In this document: piece by piece, positions 1 through 9,402 of the stretch
Numbering within the stretch: position 1 is the stretch's first letter
How the letters are laid out: every line of letters begins with the position of its first letter
Source: Bombyx mori
Taxonomy: Eukaryota > Arthropoda > Insecta > Lepidoptera > Bombycidae
Length of the DNA stretch: 64,000 nucleotides
NCBI RefSeq assembly: GCF_030269925.1
Contig: NC_085121.1
Span: 16,447,501-16,511,500, forward strand
Direction of reading: 5' to 3'
Notes under the pieces: model-generated
What the model was told of the DNA's origin: nothing
Databases searched by the model: none
Seen by the model: only the letters and a program-made list of their open reading frames with translations
Translations under genes and position numbers: made by a program

Positions 1-505
1 CACAGTTGCTTAGCCTACTGATAGCATAATGTATTAAAATGATTTTATAAGTATCATAAATTTCTTAGGTCATAAACCCATTGGCTGGGATGGGATGGAC
101 GTCGACCAAATTCATATAGGCTAGCGAAAGGTAATCAATTAAAAAGATAATTAAATCTAAAGATCTATTGTTTCCGAAATTACATTTATAATTAAAGTTT
201 TGTACGTAGTCTCATATCTGTTATCAATTACAATTACACCTTTTTAGACTATTAACCTAAACAAAATTAGGTTAATTTTCTCCAAAATACCAACATCAAA
301 CATATTTAATTAATCAACTTCCTTAAATAAATGACGGCCTGTATAGCGCCGGTCCCTTGACTCAGCTGCAATGTCCTCACCTTTGGAACGAATCGACCTC
401 CATACATAGTGGATTCGAATTCAGTGATAATAATTACGCAAATTTAAAACAATTTTTAGCGATTTAGGTAGGCTTATATGGTGGGTTACATATTCTGCTA
501 CTCTG
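1..505. other. AT-rich sequence, no gene seen
   Basis: No coding region, RNA gene or clear repeat was recognised here. The few open frames are short and look like chance. Confidence 0.5.
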
Positions 506-509
506 GGGT

Positions 510-600
510 GCTCTGAGGATTTCTTTCAAATGATTCGATCACGTCCTTTTAAGATCACTGGTTTAGAGTTCACTCTAAGTCTGGAACTACTGCATTCATC
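510..600 (+). mobile_element. Very degenerate Jockey-type LINE ORF2 relic
   Basis: One frame reads CSEDFFQMIRSRPFK, which lines up with CSEELFEMIPSSRFY in the better preserved BMC1-like LINE ends of this window (for example 15970-16651 and 60626-61050). Only about 30 codons can be followed. This is inference from a short motif match and could be coincidence. Confidence 0.35.
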
Positions 601-653
601 AATCAATATAAAAACCAGAATCAATATAAAAACCAGAGGATTTTATATTGATT
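601..653. repeat. Two 18-bp direct repeats plus an inverted partner
   Basis: The unit AATCAATATAAAAACCAG occurs twice back to back (601-618 and 619-636). It is followed at about 641-653 by TTTTATATTGATT, the reverse complement of its first 13 bases, so the segment could fold into a hairpin. No function is inferred. Confidence 0.7.
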
Positions 654-874
654 AAGATTTTTATCAAACCAAATTTTAAAAAATCAGGTGACGTCAAATA
701 GGCAGTTGCCGTAGCCCCAGGTGTTGCTGATCTCGATGAGCGTTCGTGGTTACTCATTATTAAGTAAAGCATAAGCAAGTCAGCCTTTAGAGCCAAAAAA
801 TACCATCCAAACTGCTTATTTGCATATAAAATTGAAAATATTAGAAAAATCTGATTTAAATAAATCATAATATC

Positions 875-1078
875 TGTCGAACCAACGACGCCAGGTGGGG
901 GAGAAAAGTCCTCGAATGGAGGCCACGGATGGGTACCAGGAGCGTGGGGCGTCCTTCAACCAGGTGGTTCGTTGGATGCGGAAGGCGGAGGACTGCATTA
1001 TGTGGAAGGCATTGGAGAAGGTCTATGTCCAGCAGTGGGTAGCTAAAGGCTGATGATGAAGATGATGATGACAATATC
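875..1078 (+). mobile_element. LINE C-terminal fragment with GAT-rich tail
   Basis: The plus strand carries pieces in shifted frames that resemble the C-terminus of insect LINE reverse transcriptases: WGRKVLEWRPR, then SVGRPSTRW, then a stretch like LGEAYVQQW. It ends in a short GAT/GATGAA microsatellite (about 1050-1072) instead of poly(A), as in RTE-like and some CR1/Jockey-like LINEs. It is heavily truncated and frameshifted. The clade is uncertain. Confidence 0.55.
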
Positions 1079-1450
1079 ATAAATAAAATAAAATAAATAA
1101 AATTAAATATGCAATAATAAAATAAAAATAAAAGTTTAAATGTACTTACTGTGTCTGTATTTGCTACAGTATAGGTGTGAACGACAAAATGAATGAACGC
1201 CTGATCCGTCTCGCTCTAGCAATAAAGGTGGCTTTGAACAGATTTGAAACTTAATAAGAGATAAAGAATGATTGAAATTGGTTACGTTCGAGAGGATTTC
1301 GTGAAATTCGTGACGAATAATAGTATTTTGAACGAGGATTGAGTATTTTGAGTTGTGATCAAAGTTAATTTGATTTTTATTGTAATTTGATTTCTGTGTG
1401 ACGTTAATGATGCGTATGTTTAGGAAGAAAATAAAACTTTAGTGTTATAC
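1079..1450. other. AT-rich spacer, no gene seen
   Basis: A short AAAT/AATA-rich run at about 1080-1130 is followed by sequence in which I recognise nothing. Confidence 0.5.
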
Positions 1451-1692
1451 TTTTTATTGCTTAGATGGGTAGACGAGCTCACAGCCCACCTGGTATTAAG
1501 TGGTTACTGAAGCCCATAGACATCTACAATGTAAATGCGCCACCCACTTTGAGACATCAGTTCTAAGGTCTCAGGTACAATTACAACGGCTGCCCCACCC
1601 TTCAAACCGAAACGCATTACTGCTTCACGGCAGAAATAAGCAGGGTGGTGGTACCTACCCGCGCGGACTCTCAAGAGGTCCTACCACCAGTG
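1451..1692 (-). mobile_element. Bm1-like SINE, 5'-truncated copy
   Basis: On the plus strand it runs from TTTTATTGCTTAGATGGGT to CCTACCACCAGT, the reverse complement of the Bm1 body and 3' end. The tRNA-like head is missing. Bm1 encodes no protein, so it needs LINE enzymes to move. The open frame at 1500-1733 is an accident of this repeat and not a gene. Confidence 0.85.
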
Positions 1693-2045
1693 AAGTAAGG
1701 TGGGGAAAAATAAAAAGAAATCAACGAAGATAAAATAATGACCTGAATTACGTGATGAGTTGCTCGATTTGCCGCCCCCTGGGTGTGCCGACCGTGTGCC
1801 GTGCAAGCTTTGCGACCCTGTATACAACTTGAGCTTTGCAACAGCATATTTATTTATTTGGGTAACCAACAGTACAATACAAACAGATATTATTTTAAAA
1901 AATAGCTAAAACAATAACCAAATATATTTCCACTATCAAAATCACATATAAGTAGAAAGTGATAAGAGAAATTTAGAAATTTAAGTTGCAAAAAAACAAA
2001 AGCAACACAATACGCACATATCTTATGTACATCTGTAGACTATAG
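1693..2045. other. Unassigned sequence before the LINE insertion site
   Basis: A GC-richer patch (about 1765-1815) is followed by AT-rich sequence. Nothing was recognised. Confidence 0.4.
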
Positions 2046-2058
2046 ACTACATATCTGT
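2046..2058. repeat. Target-site duplication, 5' copy (LINE)
   Basis: ACTACATATCTGT occurs immediately before the element and again, identical, at 7237-7249 immediately after the A tail. A matched 13-bp pair is the expected footprint of target-primed reverse transcription and fixes both ends of the element. Confidence 0.9.
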
Positions 2059-2093
2059 CATTCCGATTTGAGCAACCGACGCGCGTGGACGTG
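2059..2093 (+). promoter_or_regulatory. Probable internal promoter with DPE-like motif
   Basis: The element starts CATTCCG at +1. GGACGTG lies at 2087-2093, so it begins at +29. Drosophila Jockey- and I-type elements use internal TATA-less promoters with an RGACGTG-like downstream promoter element at about this distance. The position and match are seen in the sequence; the function is inferred. Confidence 0.55.
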
Positions 2094-2119
2094 CTCATTG
2101 TTCGTTCGATTGCCCGACC

Positions 2120-2230
2120 TCGGTTCGTGGCACATCTGGCGTCCAAGTGTTTTGTCGGAAGTGACTACCGGTGATAATAGATCATTGTTCGTGGCACATC
2201 TGTGGCCCAAGTGTTACTCGGAATTTGTAC
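2120..2230 (+). repeat. Two imperfect direct repeats in the LINE 5' UTR
   Basis: The segments at about 2120-2163 and 2186-2228 share GTTCGTGGCACATCTG followed by a CCAAGTGTT core and a TCGGAA end, with a period near 66 bp. Repeated 5' UTR units may carry promoter or RNA functions; no role is shown here. Confidence 0.7.
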
Positions 2231-2435
2231 CTGCGCCTAATTGCAAGGCATTGCCGCCCGGGAACTGTGCAGTGGTTCTATTCACTCTAATTCTATTATA
2301 TTTATTCTATTCACTAAAATTTCTAAAATTCCTAGAATCGCTTCGGCCAATTTAGTGTTACCGACGCAGGGGCCTCGCCGCAAGGCGAGCGCGTGTTTAA
2401 GTCCCGGGGCAGCCCTCCCTGGGCAGTCCGAAGAA

Positions 2436-4091
2436 ATGGAGTTCTCTCCAACCAACACACTGCTCGCGGAATTCTTAAGCGAGAAATACCCGGCCCTCGA
2501 AACAGAATTTTTAGCTTACAAAGCTAAACGCGCCGTGAACTGTTCTGCCGTGCCCGCCGCGACCGCCGTTTCCGCCACGCCTGCCATTCCCGCGTCCCCA
2601 GCAAGCGCGCGCAAAACTCCCGCGCCGTACACCGCAGCCTCCGTCGCGCACAGCACACCCGTGTCCCCCATACTCCCGCGAAAAACTCCCGCGTCTACCG
2701 CGGCAGCTTCCGTTATACCTCAGCGATCGTCTGCGGCCTCCGTCGCGTCCGCCGCTCCCGCGCCTTCCTCCTCGTCCTCCGACTCTGACTCGGATATGGA
2801 GGTTGACCTCGTTCCCGCCTCATTGACAGATGGATTCACCCTCGTGCAAAAGGGTAAGAAGCGCGCCGCGGAGTCCCGAGCTTCCGCGGCCGCTAAAATA
2901 AGCAAAGCCGCGAACGCGTCGCGCCCCCGCCCTCCGACCCCCGTCGCTCCCTGTCCCCGTGCCACGCCGTCGCCGCGCCCGGTGGCACAAACGAGAAATC
3001 AGGCCCCTCCTCCGTTAATTCTTCAAGAGAAGGCTGCTTGGGACCGTGTCTCCCTGGCCCTTAAGGCCAATAACATAAATTTTGTCAGTGCCCGTAACCT
3101 CGCGAACGGGATACAAATAAAAGTAGCAACACCCGACGACCATAGAGCCCTCTCAAGCTACCTCCGAAAGGAGCGTATAAGTTATCATACGTATACGCTC
3201 CAGGAGGAGCGTGAGCTCCGTGCAGTCATACGTGGCATCCCCAAGGAGTTAGATGCCGAGCTCGTAAAGGCCGACCTACTCGAACAAGGCCTACCCGTAA
3301 ACTCCGTGCACCGCATGCACACAGGACGCGGGAGGGAGCCATACAATATGGTTCTCGTCGCCCTCCAGTCTACCCCCGAAGGTAAGCAAATCTTTAACGT
3401 CCGAACGGTCTGTAGGCTTTCCGGAATCACCGTGGAAACCCCTCATAAAAAAGGCACTCCGAGCCAGTGCCACAATTGTCAGTTGTACGGGCATTCTTCC
3501 CGTAATTGTCACGCGCGCCCTCGATGCGTCAAGTGTTTGGACGATCACTCCACGACTCTTTGCACTCGCGATCAAAAAACCGCGACTGAACCACCTAGCT
3601 GCGTCCTGTGCCGAACACAGGGTCACCCCGCGAATTACCGTGGATGCCCCCGAGCCCCTAAAATAAATCGCCGCGTCGCGCGCCAAAACCGCCTCCGAGC
3701 TTCCGGCCCTGACATCAAAGCCACGGCACCCTCTGTGCCGAAGGCTAAGCCTGCCTTCGTGCCGGCGCCGGTGCCCAGCGGCTCGGCCTGGGCTAAACCG
3801 TTGCCGTACACGAACACGGCTGTAGCTCCCTCCCCCGCGATTCGTCCCGCCCCCGCGATACGTCCCTCCCCCGTGATTCGTTCCTCCCCCGCGACCAGCA
3901 CTCCGACCGCGTCCGACAATCTCGCTCTAGCGATCGACTTTTTTCAGTCGATCAACTTTGAGCGTGTTAATGCTTTGGGTGACGCCATTCGCGCCGCCTC
4001 CACTGCACAACACTTCATCGCCGTTGTGCAAGAATACGCTGACGTATACGCGTCGTTAAATACGTACGTCCTCCCCTCACTCCGCCGGTAA
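2436..4091 (+). CDS. LINE ORF1 protein, gag-like, three zinc knuckles
   Basis: This 551-residue RNA-binding protein probably packages the LINE transcript. The ATG at 2436 is the first in-frame ATG and has a good context (G at -3, G at +4); upstream codons are open but lack ATG. After MEFSPTNTLL comes an Ala/Pro/Ser-rich, low-complexity region (about residues 30-200) with an acidic SSDSDSDMEVD patch. A PRE_C2HC-like domain follows (about 264-345, starting near VIRGIPKELD). Then three knuckles lie at about 345-404: CHNCQLYGHSSRNC, CVKCLDDHSTTLC and CVLCRTQGHPANYRGC. A second Pro/Ala linker with repeated IRPAP/IRPSP units precedes a conserved-looking C-terminus. The stop TAA lies 3 bases before the ORF2 ATG, in the same frame. 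No stop or frameshift is seen. The gag-like role is known for the family and inferred here. Confidence 0.92.
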   Translation: MEFSPTNTLLAEFLSEKYPALETEFLAYKAKRAVNCSAVPAATAVSATPAIPASPASARKTPAPYTAASVAHSTPVSPILPRKTPASTAAASVIPQRSSAASVASAAPAPSSSSSDSDSDMEVDLVPASLTDGFTLVQKGKKRAAESRASAAAKISKAANASRPRPPTPVAPCPRATPSPRPVAQTRNQAPPPLILQEKAAWDRVSLALKANNINFVSARNLANGIQIKVATPDDHRALSSYLRKERISYHTYTLQEERELRAVIRGIPKELDAELVKADLLEQGLPVNSVHRMHTGRGREPYNMVLVALQSTPEGKQIFNVRTVCRLSGITVETPHKKGTPSQCHNCQLYGHSSRNCHARPRCVKCLDDHSTTLCTRDQKTATEPPSCVLCRTQGHPANYRGCPRAPKINRRVARQNRLRASGPDIKATAPSVPKAKPAFVPAPVPSGSAWAKPLPYTNTAVAPSPAIRPAPAIRPSPVIRSSPATSTPTASDNLALAIDFFQSINFERVNALGDAIRAASTAQHFIAVVQEYADVYASLNTYVLPSLRR

Positions 4092-4094
4092 TCA

Positions 4095-6977
4095 ATGGCG
4101 TACATAAGTAGAATAAAGCCCCTATCCGTAACGATAGGATTTTTTAACGCTTACGGTCTCGCAAATCAACGTGATCAGGTTTGTGATTTTTTGCGTGACC
4201 ATCAAATTGACATCTTTTTGGTGCAGGAGACCCTACTTAAGCCCGCGCGCCGCGACCCTAAAATCGCGAACTATAACATGGTTAGGAACGACAGGCTTAC
4301 TGCTCGTGGTGGTGGTACCGTCATTTACTATAGACGAGCCCTGCACTGCGTCCCTCTCGACCCCCCCGCGCTTTCTAACATCGAAGCATCAGTATGCCAA
4401 ATCTCACTGACTGGACACGCGCCGATCGTTATCGCGTCCGTCTATCTTCCACCGGATAAGATCGTTCTAAGCAGTGATATCGAGGCGCTGCTCGGCATGG
4501 GAAGCTCTGTCATTCTGGCGGGCGACCTAAATTGTAAACACGTCAGGTGGAACTCACACACCACAACCCCGAATGGCAGGCGGCTTGACGCGTTAGTCGA
4601 TGATCTCGCCTTCGATATCGTCGCTCCGCTAACCCCGACTCATTACCCGCTAAATATCGCGCATCGCCCGGATATACTCGACATAGCGTTATTAAAAAAC
4701 GTAACTCTGCGCTTACACTCGATCGAAGTAGTTTCAGAGTTAGATTCAGACCACCGTCCCGTCGTTATGAAGCTCGGTCGCGCTCCCGATTCCGTTCCTG
4801 TCACGAGGACTGTGGTGGATTGGCACACGCTGGGCATCAGCCTGGCTGAATCTGATCCAACATCGCTCCCGTTTAACCCGGACTCTACCCCGTCTCCTCA
4901 GGATACCGCTGAAGCCATAGACATCTTAACGTCACACATCACCTCGACATTAGATCGGTCATCGAAGCAAGTTGTAGCGGAGGACTTCCTTCACCGCTTC
5001 AAATTGCCCGACGATATTAGGGAACTCCTTAGAGCTAAGAACGCCTCGATACGCGCCTACGACAGGTATCCTACCGTGGATAATCGTATTCGAATGCGTG
5101 CCCTACAACGCGACGTAAAGTCTCGCATCGCCGAAGTCCGAGATGCCAGATGGTCTGATTTCTTAGAAAGACTCGCGCCCTCCCAAAGGTCTTACTACCG
5201 CTTAGCTCGTACTTTCAAATCGGATACGGTAGTAACTATGCCCCCCCTCGTAGGCCCCTCAGGCCGACTCGCGGCGTTCGATGATGACGAAAAAGCAGAG
5301 CTACTGGCCGATACATTGCAAACCCAGTGCACGCCCAGCACTCAATCCGTGGACCCTGTTCATGTAGAATTAGTAGACAGTGAGGTAGAACGCAGAGCCT
5401 CCTTGCCACCCTCGGATGCGTTACCACCCGTCACCCCGATGGAAGTTAAAGACTTGATCAAAGACCTACGTCCTCGCAAGGCTCCCGGTTCCGACGGTAT
5501 ATCTAACCGCGTTATTAAACTTCTACCCGTCCAACTCATCGTGATGTTGGCATCTATTTTCAATGCCGCTATGGCGAACTGTATCTTTCCCGCGGTGTGG
5601 AAAGAAGCGGACGTTATCGGCATACATAAGCCCGGTAAACCAAAAAATCATCCGACGAGCTACCGCCCGATTAGCCTCCTCATGTCTCTAGGCAAACTGT
5701 ATGAGCGTCTGATCTACAAACGCCTCAGAGACTTCGTCTCATCCAAGGGCATTCTCATCGATGAACAATTCGGATTCCGTACAAATCACTCATGCGTTCA
5801 ACAGGTGCACCGCCTCACGGAGCACATTCTTGTGGGGCTTAATCGACCAAAACCGTTATACACGGGAGCTCTCTTCTTCGACGTCGCAAAAGCGTTCGAC
5901 AAAGTCTGGCACAATGGTTTGATTTTCAAACTATTCGACATGGGCGTGCCGGATAGTCTCGTGCTCATCATACGGGACTTCTTGTCGAACCGCTCTTTTC
6001 GATATCGAGTCGAGGGAACCCGCTCCTCCCCACGACCTCTTACAGCTGGAGTCCCACAAGGCTCTGTCCTCTCACCCCTCCTATTTAGCTTATTCGTCAA
6101 CGATATTCCCCGGTCGCCGCCGACCCATTTAGCTTTATTCGCCGACGACACGACTGTTTACTATTCTAGTAGAAATAAGTCCCTAATCGCGAAGAAGCTT
6201 CAGAGCGCAGCCCTAGCCCTAGGACAGTGGTTCCGAAAATGGCGCATAGACATCAACCCAGCGAAAAGTACTGCGGTGCTATTTCAGAGGGGAAGCTCCT
6301 CACGGATTTCCTCCCGGATTAGGAGGAGGAATCTCACACCCCCGATTACTCTCTTTAGACAACCCATACCCTGGGCCAGGAAGGTCAAGTACCTGGGCGT
6401 TACCCTGGATGCATCGATGACATTCCGCCCGCATATAAAATCAGTCCGTGACCGTGCCGCGTTTATTCTCGGTAGACTCTACCCCATGATCTGTAAGCGG
6501 AGTAAAATGTCCCTTCGGAACAAGGTGACACTTTACAAAACTTGCATAAGGCCCGTCATGACTTACGCGAGTGTGGTGTTCGCTCACGCGGCCCGCACAC
6601 ACATAGACACCCTCCAATCCCTACAATCCCGCTTTTGCAGGTTAGCTGTCGGGGCTCCGTGGTTCGTGAGGAACGTTGACCTACACGACGACCTGGGCCT
6701 CGAATCAATTCGGAAATACATGAAGTCAGCGTCGGAACGATACTTCGATAAGGCTATGCGTCATGATAATCGCCTTATCGTTGCCGCCGCTGACTACTCC
6801 CCGAATCCTGATCATGCAGGAGCCAGTCACCGTCGACGCCCTAGACACGTCCTTACGGATCCATCAGATCCAATAACCTTTGCATTAGATGCCTTCAGCT
6901 CTAATACTAGGAGCAGGCTTAGGGACCCCGGTAACCGTACTCGTCGAACTCGACAAAGAGGTCGACGTGCAACCTAA
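4095..6977 (+). CDS. LINE ORF2 protein: endonuclease and reverse transcriptase
   Basis: A 960-residue enzyme that nicks target DNA and copies the LINE RNA onto it. The N-terminal apurinic-like endonuclease (about 1-225) shows FFNAYGL, VQETLL (E45), SVYLPPD, GDLNCKHVRWN (D144) and SDHRPVV (D219, H220). The reverse transcriptase (about 450-770) shows RPRKAPGSDGIS, SYRPISLL, FFDVAKAFDKVW (catalytic D596), GVPQGSVLSPLLF and FADD (682-685), then YLGVTLD in the thumb region. The basic C-terminus lacks a CCHC knuckle and I see no RNase H domain, which fits Jockey-clade elements. Length and motif order match full-size family members. It starts at ATG 4095, two codons after the ORF1 TAA and in frame with ORF1, so translation by readthrough or reinitiation is possible. 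All recognised catalytic residues are present. Confidence 0.95.
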   Translation: MAYISRIKPLSVTIGFFNAYGLANQRDQVCDFLRDHQIDIFLVQETLLKPARRDPKIANYNMVRNDRLTARGGGTVIYYRRALHCVPLDPPALSNIEASVCQISLTGHAPIVIASVYLPPDKIVLSSDIEALLGMGSSVILAGDLNCKHVRWNSHTTTPNGRRLDALVDDLAFDIVAPLTPTHYPLNIAHRPDILDIALLKNVTLRLHSIEVVSELDSDHRPVVMKLGRAPDSVPVTRTVVDWHTLGISLAESDPTSLPFNPDSTPSPQDTAEAIDILTSHITSTLDRSSKQVVAEDFLHRFKLPDDIRELLRAKNASIRAYDRYPTVDNRIRMRALQRDVKSRIAEVRDARWSDFLERLAPSQRSYYRLARTFKSDTVVTMPPLVGPSGRLAAFDDDEKAELLADTLQTQCTPSTQSVDPVHVELVDSEVERRASLPPSDALPPVTPMEVKDLIKDLRPRKAPGSDGISNRVIKLLPVQLIVMLASIFNAAMANCIFPAVWKEADVIGIHKPGKPKNHPTSYRPISLLMSLGKLYERLIYKRLRDFVSSKGILIDEQFGFRTNHSCVQQVHRLTEHILVGLNRPKPLYTGALFFDVAKAFDKVWHNGLIFKLFDMGVPDSLVLIIRDFLSNRSFRYRVEGTRSSPRPLTAGVPQGSVLSPLLFSLFVNDIPRSPPTHLALFADDTTVYYSSRNKSLIAKKLQSAALALGQWFRKWRIDINPAKSTAVLFQRGSSSRISSRIRRRNLTPPITLFRQPIPWARKVKYLGVTLDASMTFRPHIKSVRDRAAFILGRLYPMICKRSKMSLRNKVTLYKTCIRPVMTYASVVFAHAARTHIDTLQSLQSRFCRLAVGAPWFVRNVDLHDDLGLESIRKYMKSASERYFDKAMRHDNRLIVAAADYSPNPDHAGASHRRRPRHVLTDPSDPITFALDAFSSNTRSRLRDPGNRTRRTRQRGRRAT

Positions 6978-7204
6978 CCCATGCATCCGCCCGCTGAGTT
7001 TCTCGCCGGATCTTCTCAGTGGGTCGCGATTCCGATCCGGTAGTAGATTCATTCGCGAAGCAGCTACTCTTGAGTTGTTAGGTCTCCTTCGGAGGCGCTC
7101 GGGTAGCTGTTAGCAAATCCCACCCCTCCTGGCTGAGCCTTTGCTCGCCCACCTGTCTCCTGGTGAAACTGGAAAGGCCTCCGGGCCACCAGTAATCCTT
7201 CAAT

Positions 7205-7236
<32 letters not shown>
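6978..7236 (+). other. LINE 3' UTR and A tail
   Basis: About 230 bp of non-coding sequence is followed by a pure A run of about 30. The block at about 6995-7062 (core CTCGCCGGATCTTCTCAG, then TTCCGATCCGG) also occurs in the 3' UTRs of the diverged group B copies (15180-15545, 46735-47110, 56786-57012). It may therefore be an RNA element kept between families, for example for recognition by the reverse transcriptase. That role is inference. Confidence 0.7.
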
Positions 7237-7239
<3 letters not shown>

Positions 7240-7249
7240 ACATATCTGT
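7237..7249. repeat. Target-site duplication, 3' copy (LINE)
   Basis: ACTACATATCTGT is identical to 2046-2058 and directly follows the A tail. Confidence 0.9.
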
Positions 7250-8559
7250 AGGAAAAGGAAGAGAACCTTCTAAAAGCTTCCGAGCATTAGACACATCAAA
7301 CTTCAACTTCATGCCACAAAGTGTGTGGTGGTGTCTAAGTTATACTAATATTTATGAGTTTCAGTAGTCATTTCTTTATATTTAGTTCAAAGACCCAAAT
7401 TACGCACCAAAATCTTTACATGTTTTTACAAACAAATGATATATGATCATTTGATTCACACGTAATACGTAGGCCTTCGTGAGTGTTAAGAAATATGATG
7501 AATGTCAAGCTCGCGTGCTTTGCTCCGGGGGCGATTTCGTCCGTGCCGGCGCGTTAGGGTTGCCCCGAAACACAAATATAGCAAAAGATGTGTTGTAATT
7601 ATTCTATCAAAATCGATGCAATTATAATATCATACCTGGTCGTTACTGCCATAGATCTATCCTTTATTTGAATGTAGTGGGGACACTCAAGCAGGATCGT
7701 AGCTTGTTTTTCAATAATTTACAGTCAAGCCACTGAGTATTAGTGCAAGCTTCGTAATCATTTTGGTGTCTAAATGCATATTTTCTGTCTAGTATGTGTA
7801 TTTGGCACTAATGGCAGAGTCAGGATTACTGACAACCCTTTTTCCAAGAACCCCAATGTATTATTGTGCTATAATATTAATTACAGGTTCGAATTCCGTA
7901 CGCGAGTGAAATTATGGCCATGTACGAGTAAATTAAGTGACGTTCAGATTACTGTACACTGTAGGCGTAATTACTATGAAATATTGTATGCATCGTGGAT
8001 AGATGAGCAGGGTGCATTATGTCCCGTTCATAAAATTTAAACTAAGAACGAGAATCTTATACCAGAAAATGTTGTTTTATTCGTGTTTTCAATAATGAAC
8101 TTTATCGATAAATAATCAACTTTATGACTCTTCCCGACATCTATTGGCGAATAATAATACTATTTTTCTTAATTGAGAGCAACTAACTGCTTTAAAGACA
8201 CAATAATACTAAAGCTACTTCAGCAGATGGGGTTGTTAAGCATCCCGAAGCCAATGAGTGTTTGGTTTAAACCAAGAAAATGAATTGCTTATTTATATTA
8301 TTTGGTATAAGATTATTTGTGTCTTTTTAACTCACGTGTTCACTTAAAAATGCCTAAACGATCTTGGAATATTTCATCATTTTATCAATATGCAATTCGT
8401 GTTTAAATATAATTTCTAAAAAACAGAATTTATCAAAAAAGAAAAAGCCCAGCAAAGCTCGGTCATCGTTTAGTTAACATTATGTTAATAATTCTGTTAG
8501 AGAACATTCGTAGACTAGAGGCATTGGGAGAAAAATAAGAGAGAGTCTGTAAATTTATA
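7250..8559. other. AT-rich spacer, no gene recognised
   Basis: It includes a GC-rich patch at about 7505-7575 and an ATG-started open frame of 88 codons at 7774-8040, plus strand, in which I recognise no domain. Given the AT-rich surroundings and lack of neighbours, a chance frame is more likely than a gene. Confidence 0.4.
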
Positions 8560-8733
8560 TTTTTTTTTTTTTTATTACTCTTTTAGGCAGACGGGCATAT
8601 GGCCTACCTGCTGGTGAGTGGTTACCGTCACCCATGAACTTCAGCAATGCCAGGGGCAGAGGCAAGCCGTTGCTTACCGTTAAAATTCTTCCACGACATT
8701 CTTCTTCAAATGACGCGAAGAGTTCTCAACAGT
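8560..8733 (-). mobile_element. BMC1-like LINE 3' end, short copy
   Basis: After a T run (8560-8573) the sequence reads GGCAGACGGGCATATGGCC and continues through the 3' UTR into the last ORF2 codons. It is the reverse complement of the tail seen in full at 15970-16651. 5'-truncated, non-coding. Confidence 0.75.
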
Positions 8734-8740
8734 ACCCAAC

Positions 8741-8909
8741 GGGTTGGCTGTGCTTTTCACATTGCTGATGTCTATGAGCAACAGTTACTACTAACCACCA
8801 GGTATTGGCTGTTGGATCAGCTTTGCTGATATCTGTGTGCGACGGTTACTACTAACCATCAGGTAGGTAGTACGCTCGTCTGCTATATAGCCATGAAAAT
8901 AAAAAAAAC
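8741..8909 (+). mobile_element. Two diverged BMC1-like LINE tails in tandem
   Basis: The segments at about 8741-8803 and 8806-8909 both resemble the same LINE 3' UTR (TTGCTGATGTCTATGAGC and TTGCTGATATCTGTGTGC, each followed by GGTTACTACTAACC). The second ends in an A-rich tail. They point opposite to the copy at 8560-8733, so three tail pieces sit together in inverted and tandem order. Confidence 0.6.
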
Positions 8910-9130
8910 TACCCCAAGACATAAAATGGAAGTGGAAGTTTAAAAACTAAATCTTTGAGACTGAAACGCGAGAACGGTATAAATAGGATTTATGGGATAG
9001 GATAGGATAGAATTTATTAGCACTGTCACCAGTAAAAATAGACGGTTAGTAGGAGCGTCGTGCTGACTTGGGTACAAAAAAGAAAACAGTCGAAAATAGC
9101 CCTTAGGGCCTTGTACGTACCTTTTTAAAA

Positions 9131-9371
9131 TTTTATTGCTTAGATGGTTGGACGTGCTTACAGCCCACCTGGTGTTAAGTTGTTACTGGAGCTCATAGAC
9201 ATCTACAACGTAAATGCCGCCACCCACCTTGAGATATTAGTTCTAAGAGGTCTCAGTATAGTTACAACGGCTACCCCACTTTTCGAACCGAAACGCATTA
9301 CCGCTTCACGGCAGAAATAGGCAAGGTGGTGGTACCTACCAGTGCCGAGTTACAAGAGGTCCTACTACTCG
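9131..9371 (-). mobile_element. Bm1-like SINE, 5'-truncated copy
   Basis: Body and 3' end of Bm1 on the minus strand, without the tRNA-like head. It has several differences from the other copies, so it is probably older. Confidence 0.8.
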
Positions 9372-9402
9372 TAAAAACACACAATAATATCACAATAGAT
9401 AG

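Larger units (their letters stand above)
2059..7236 (+). mobile_element. Full-length Jockey-clade LINE (family A)
   Basis: A complete 5,178-bp non-LTR retrotransposon. Seen directly: perfect 13-bp TSDs at both ends, a 5' UTR of about 377 bp, an open ORF1 (2436-4091), an open ORF2 (4095-6977), a 3' UTR of about 230 bp and a pure A tail to 7236. The coding part is GC-rich compared with the AT-rich flanks, as expected for a recent insert. An apurinic-type endonuclease followed by a reverse transcriptase, no RNase H seen, and a zinc-knuckle ORF1 fit the Jockey clade. Intact ORFs and identical TSDs suggest a young, possibly mobile copy; activity itself is not shown. Related truncated copies lie at 33909-34349 and 30569-30645. 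Confidence 0.93.

Noticed and set aside
2068..2355. 95-codon open frame before ORF1
   Set aside because: It lies in the 5' UTR of the LINE, covers the repeated units and has no domain. A small upstream ORF is possible but unsupported.
2241..2435. Longer ORF1 starting at 2241
   Set aside because: Position 2241 is TTG; the first in-frame ATG is at 2436, with a better context and a gag-like N-terminus.
3291..3686. 131-codon minus-strand frame across ORF1
   Set aside because: Shadow of the GC-rich ORF1 coding sequence. The zinc-knuckle protein on the plus strand explains the region.
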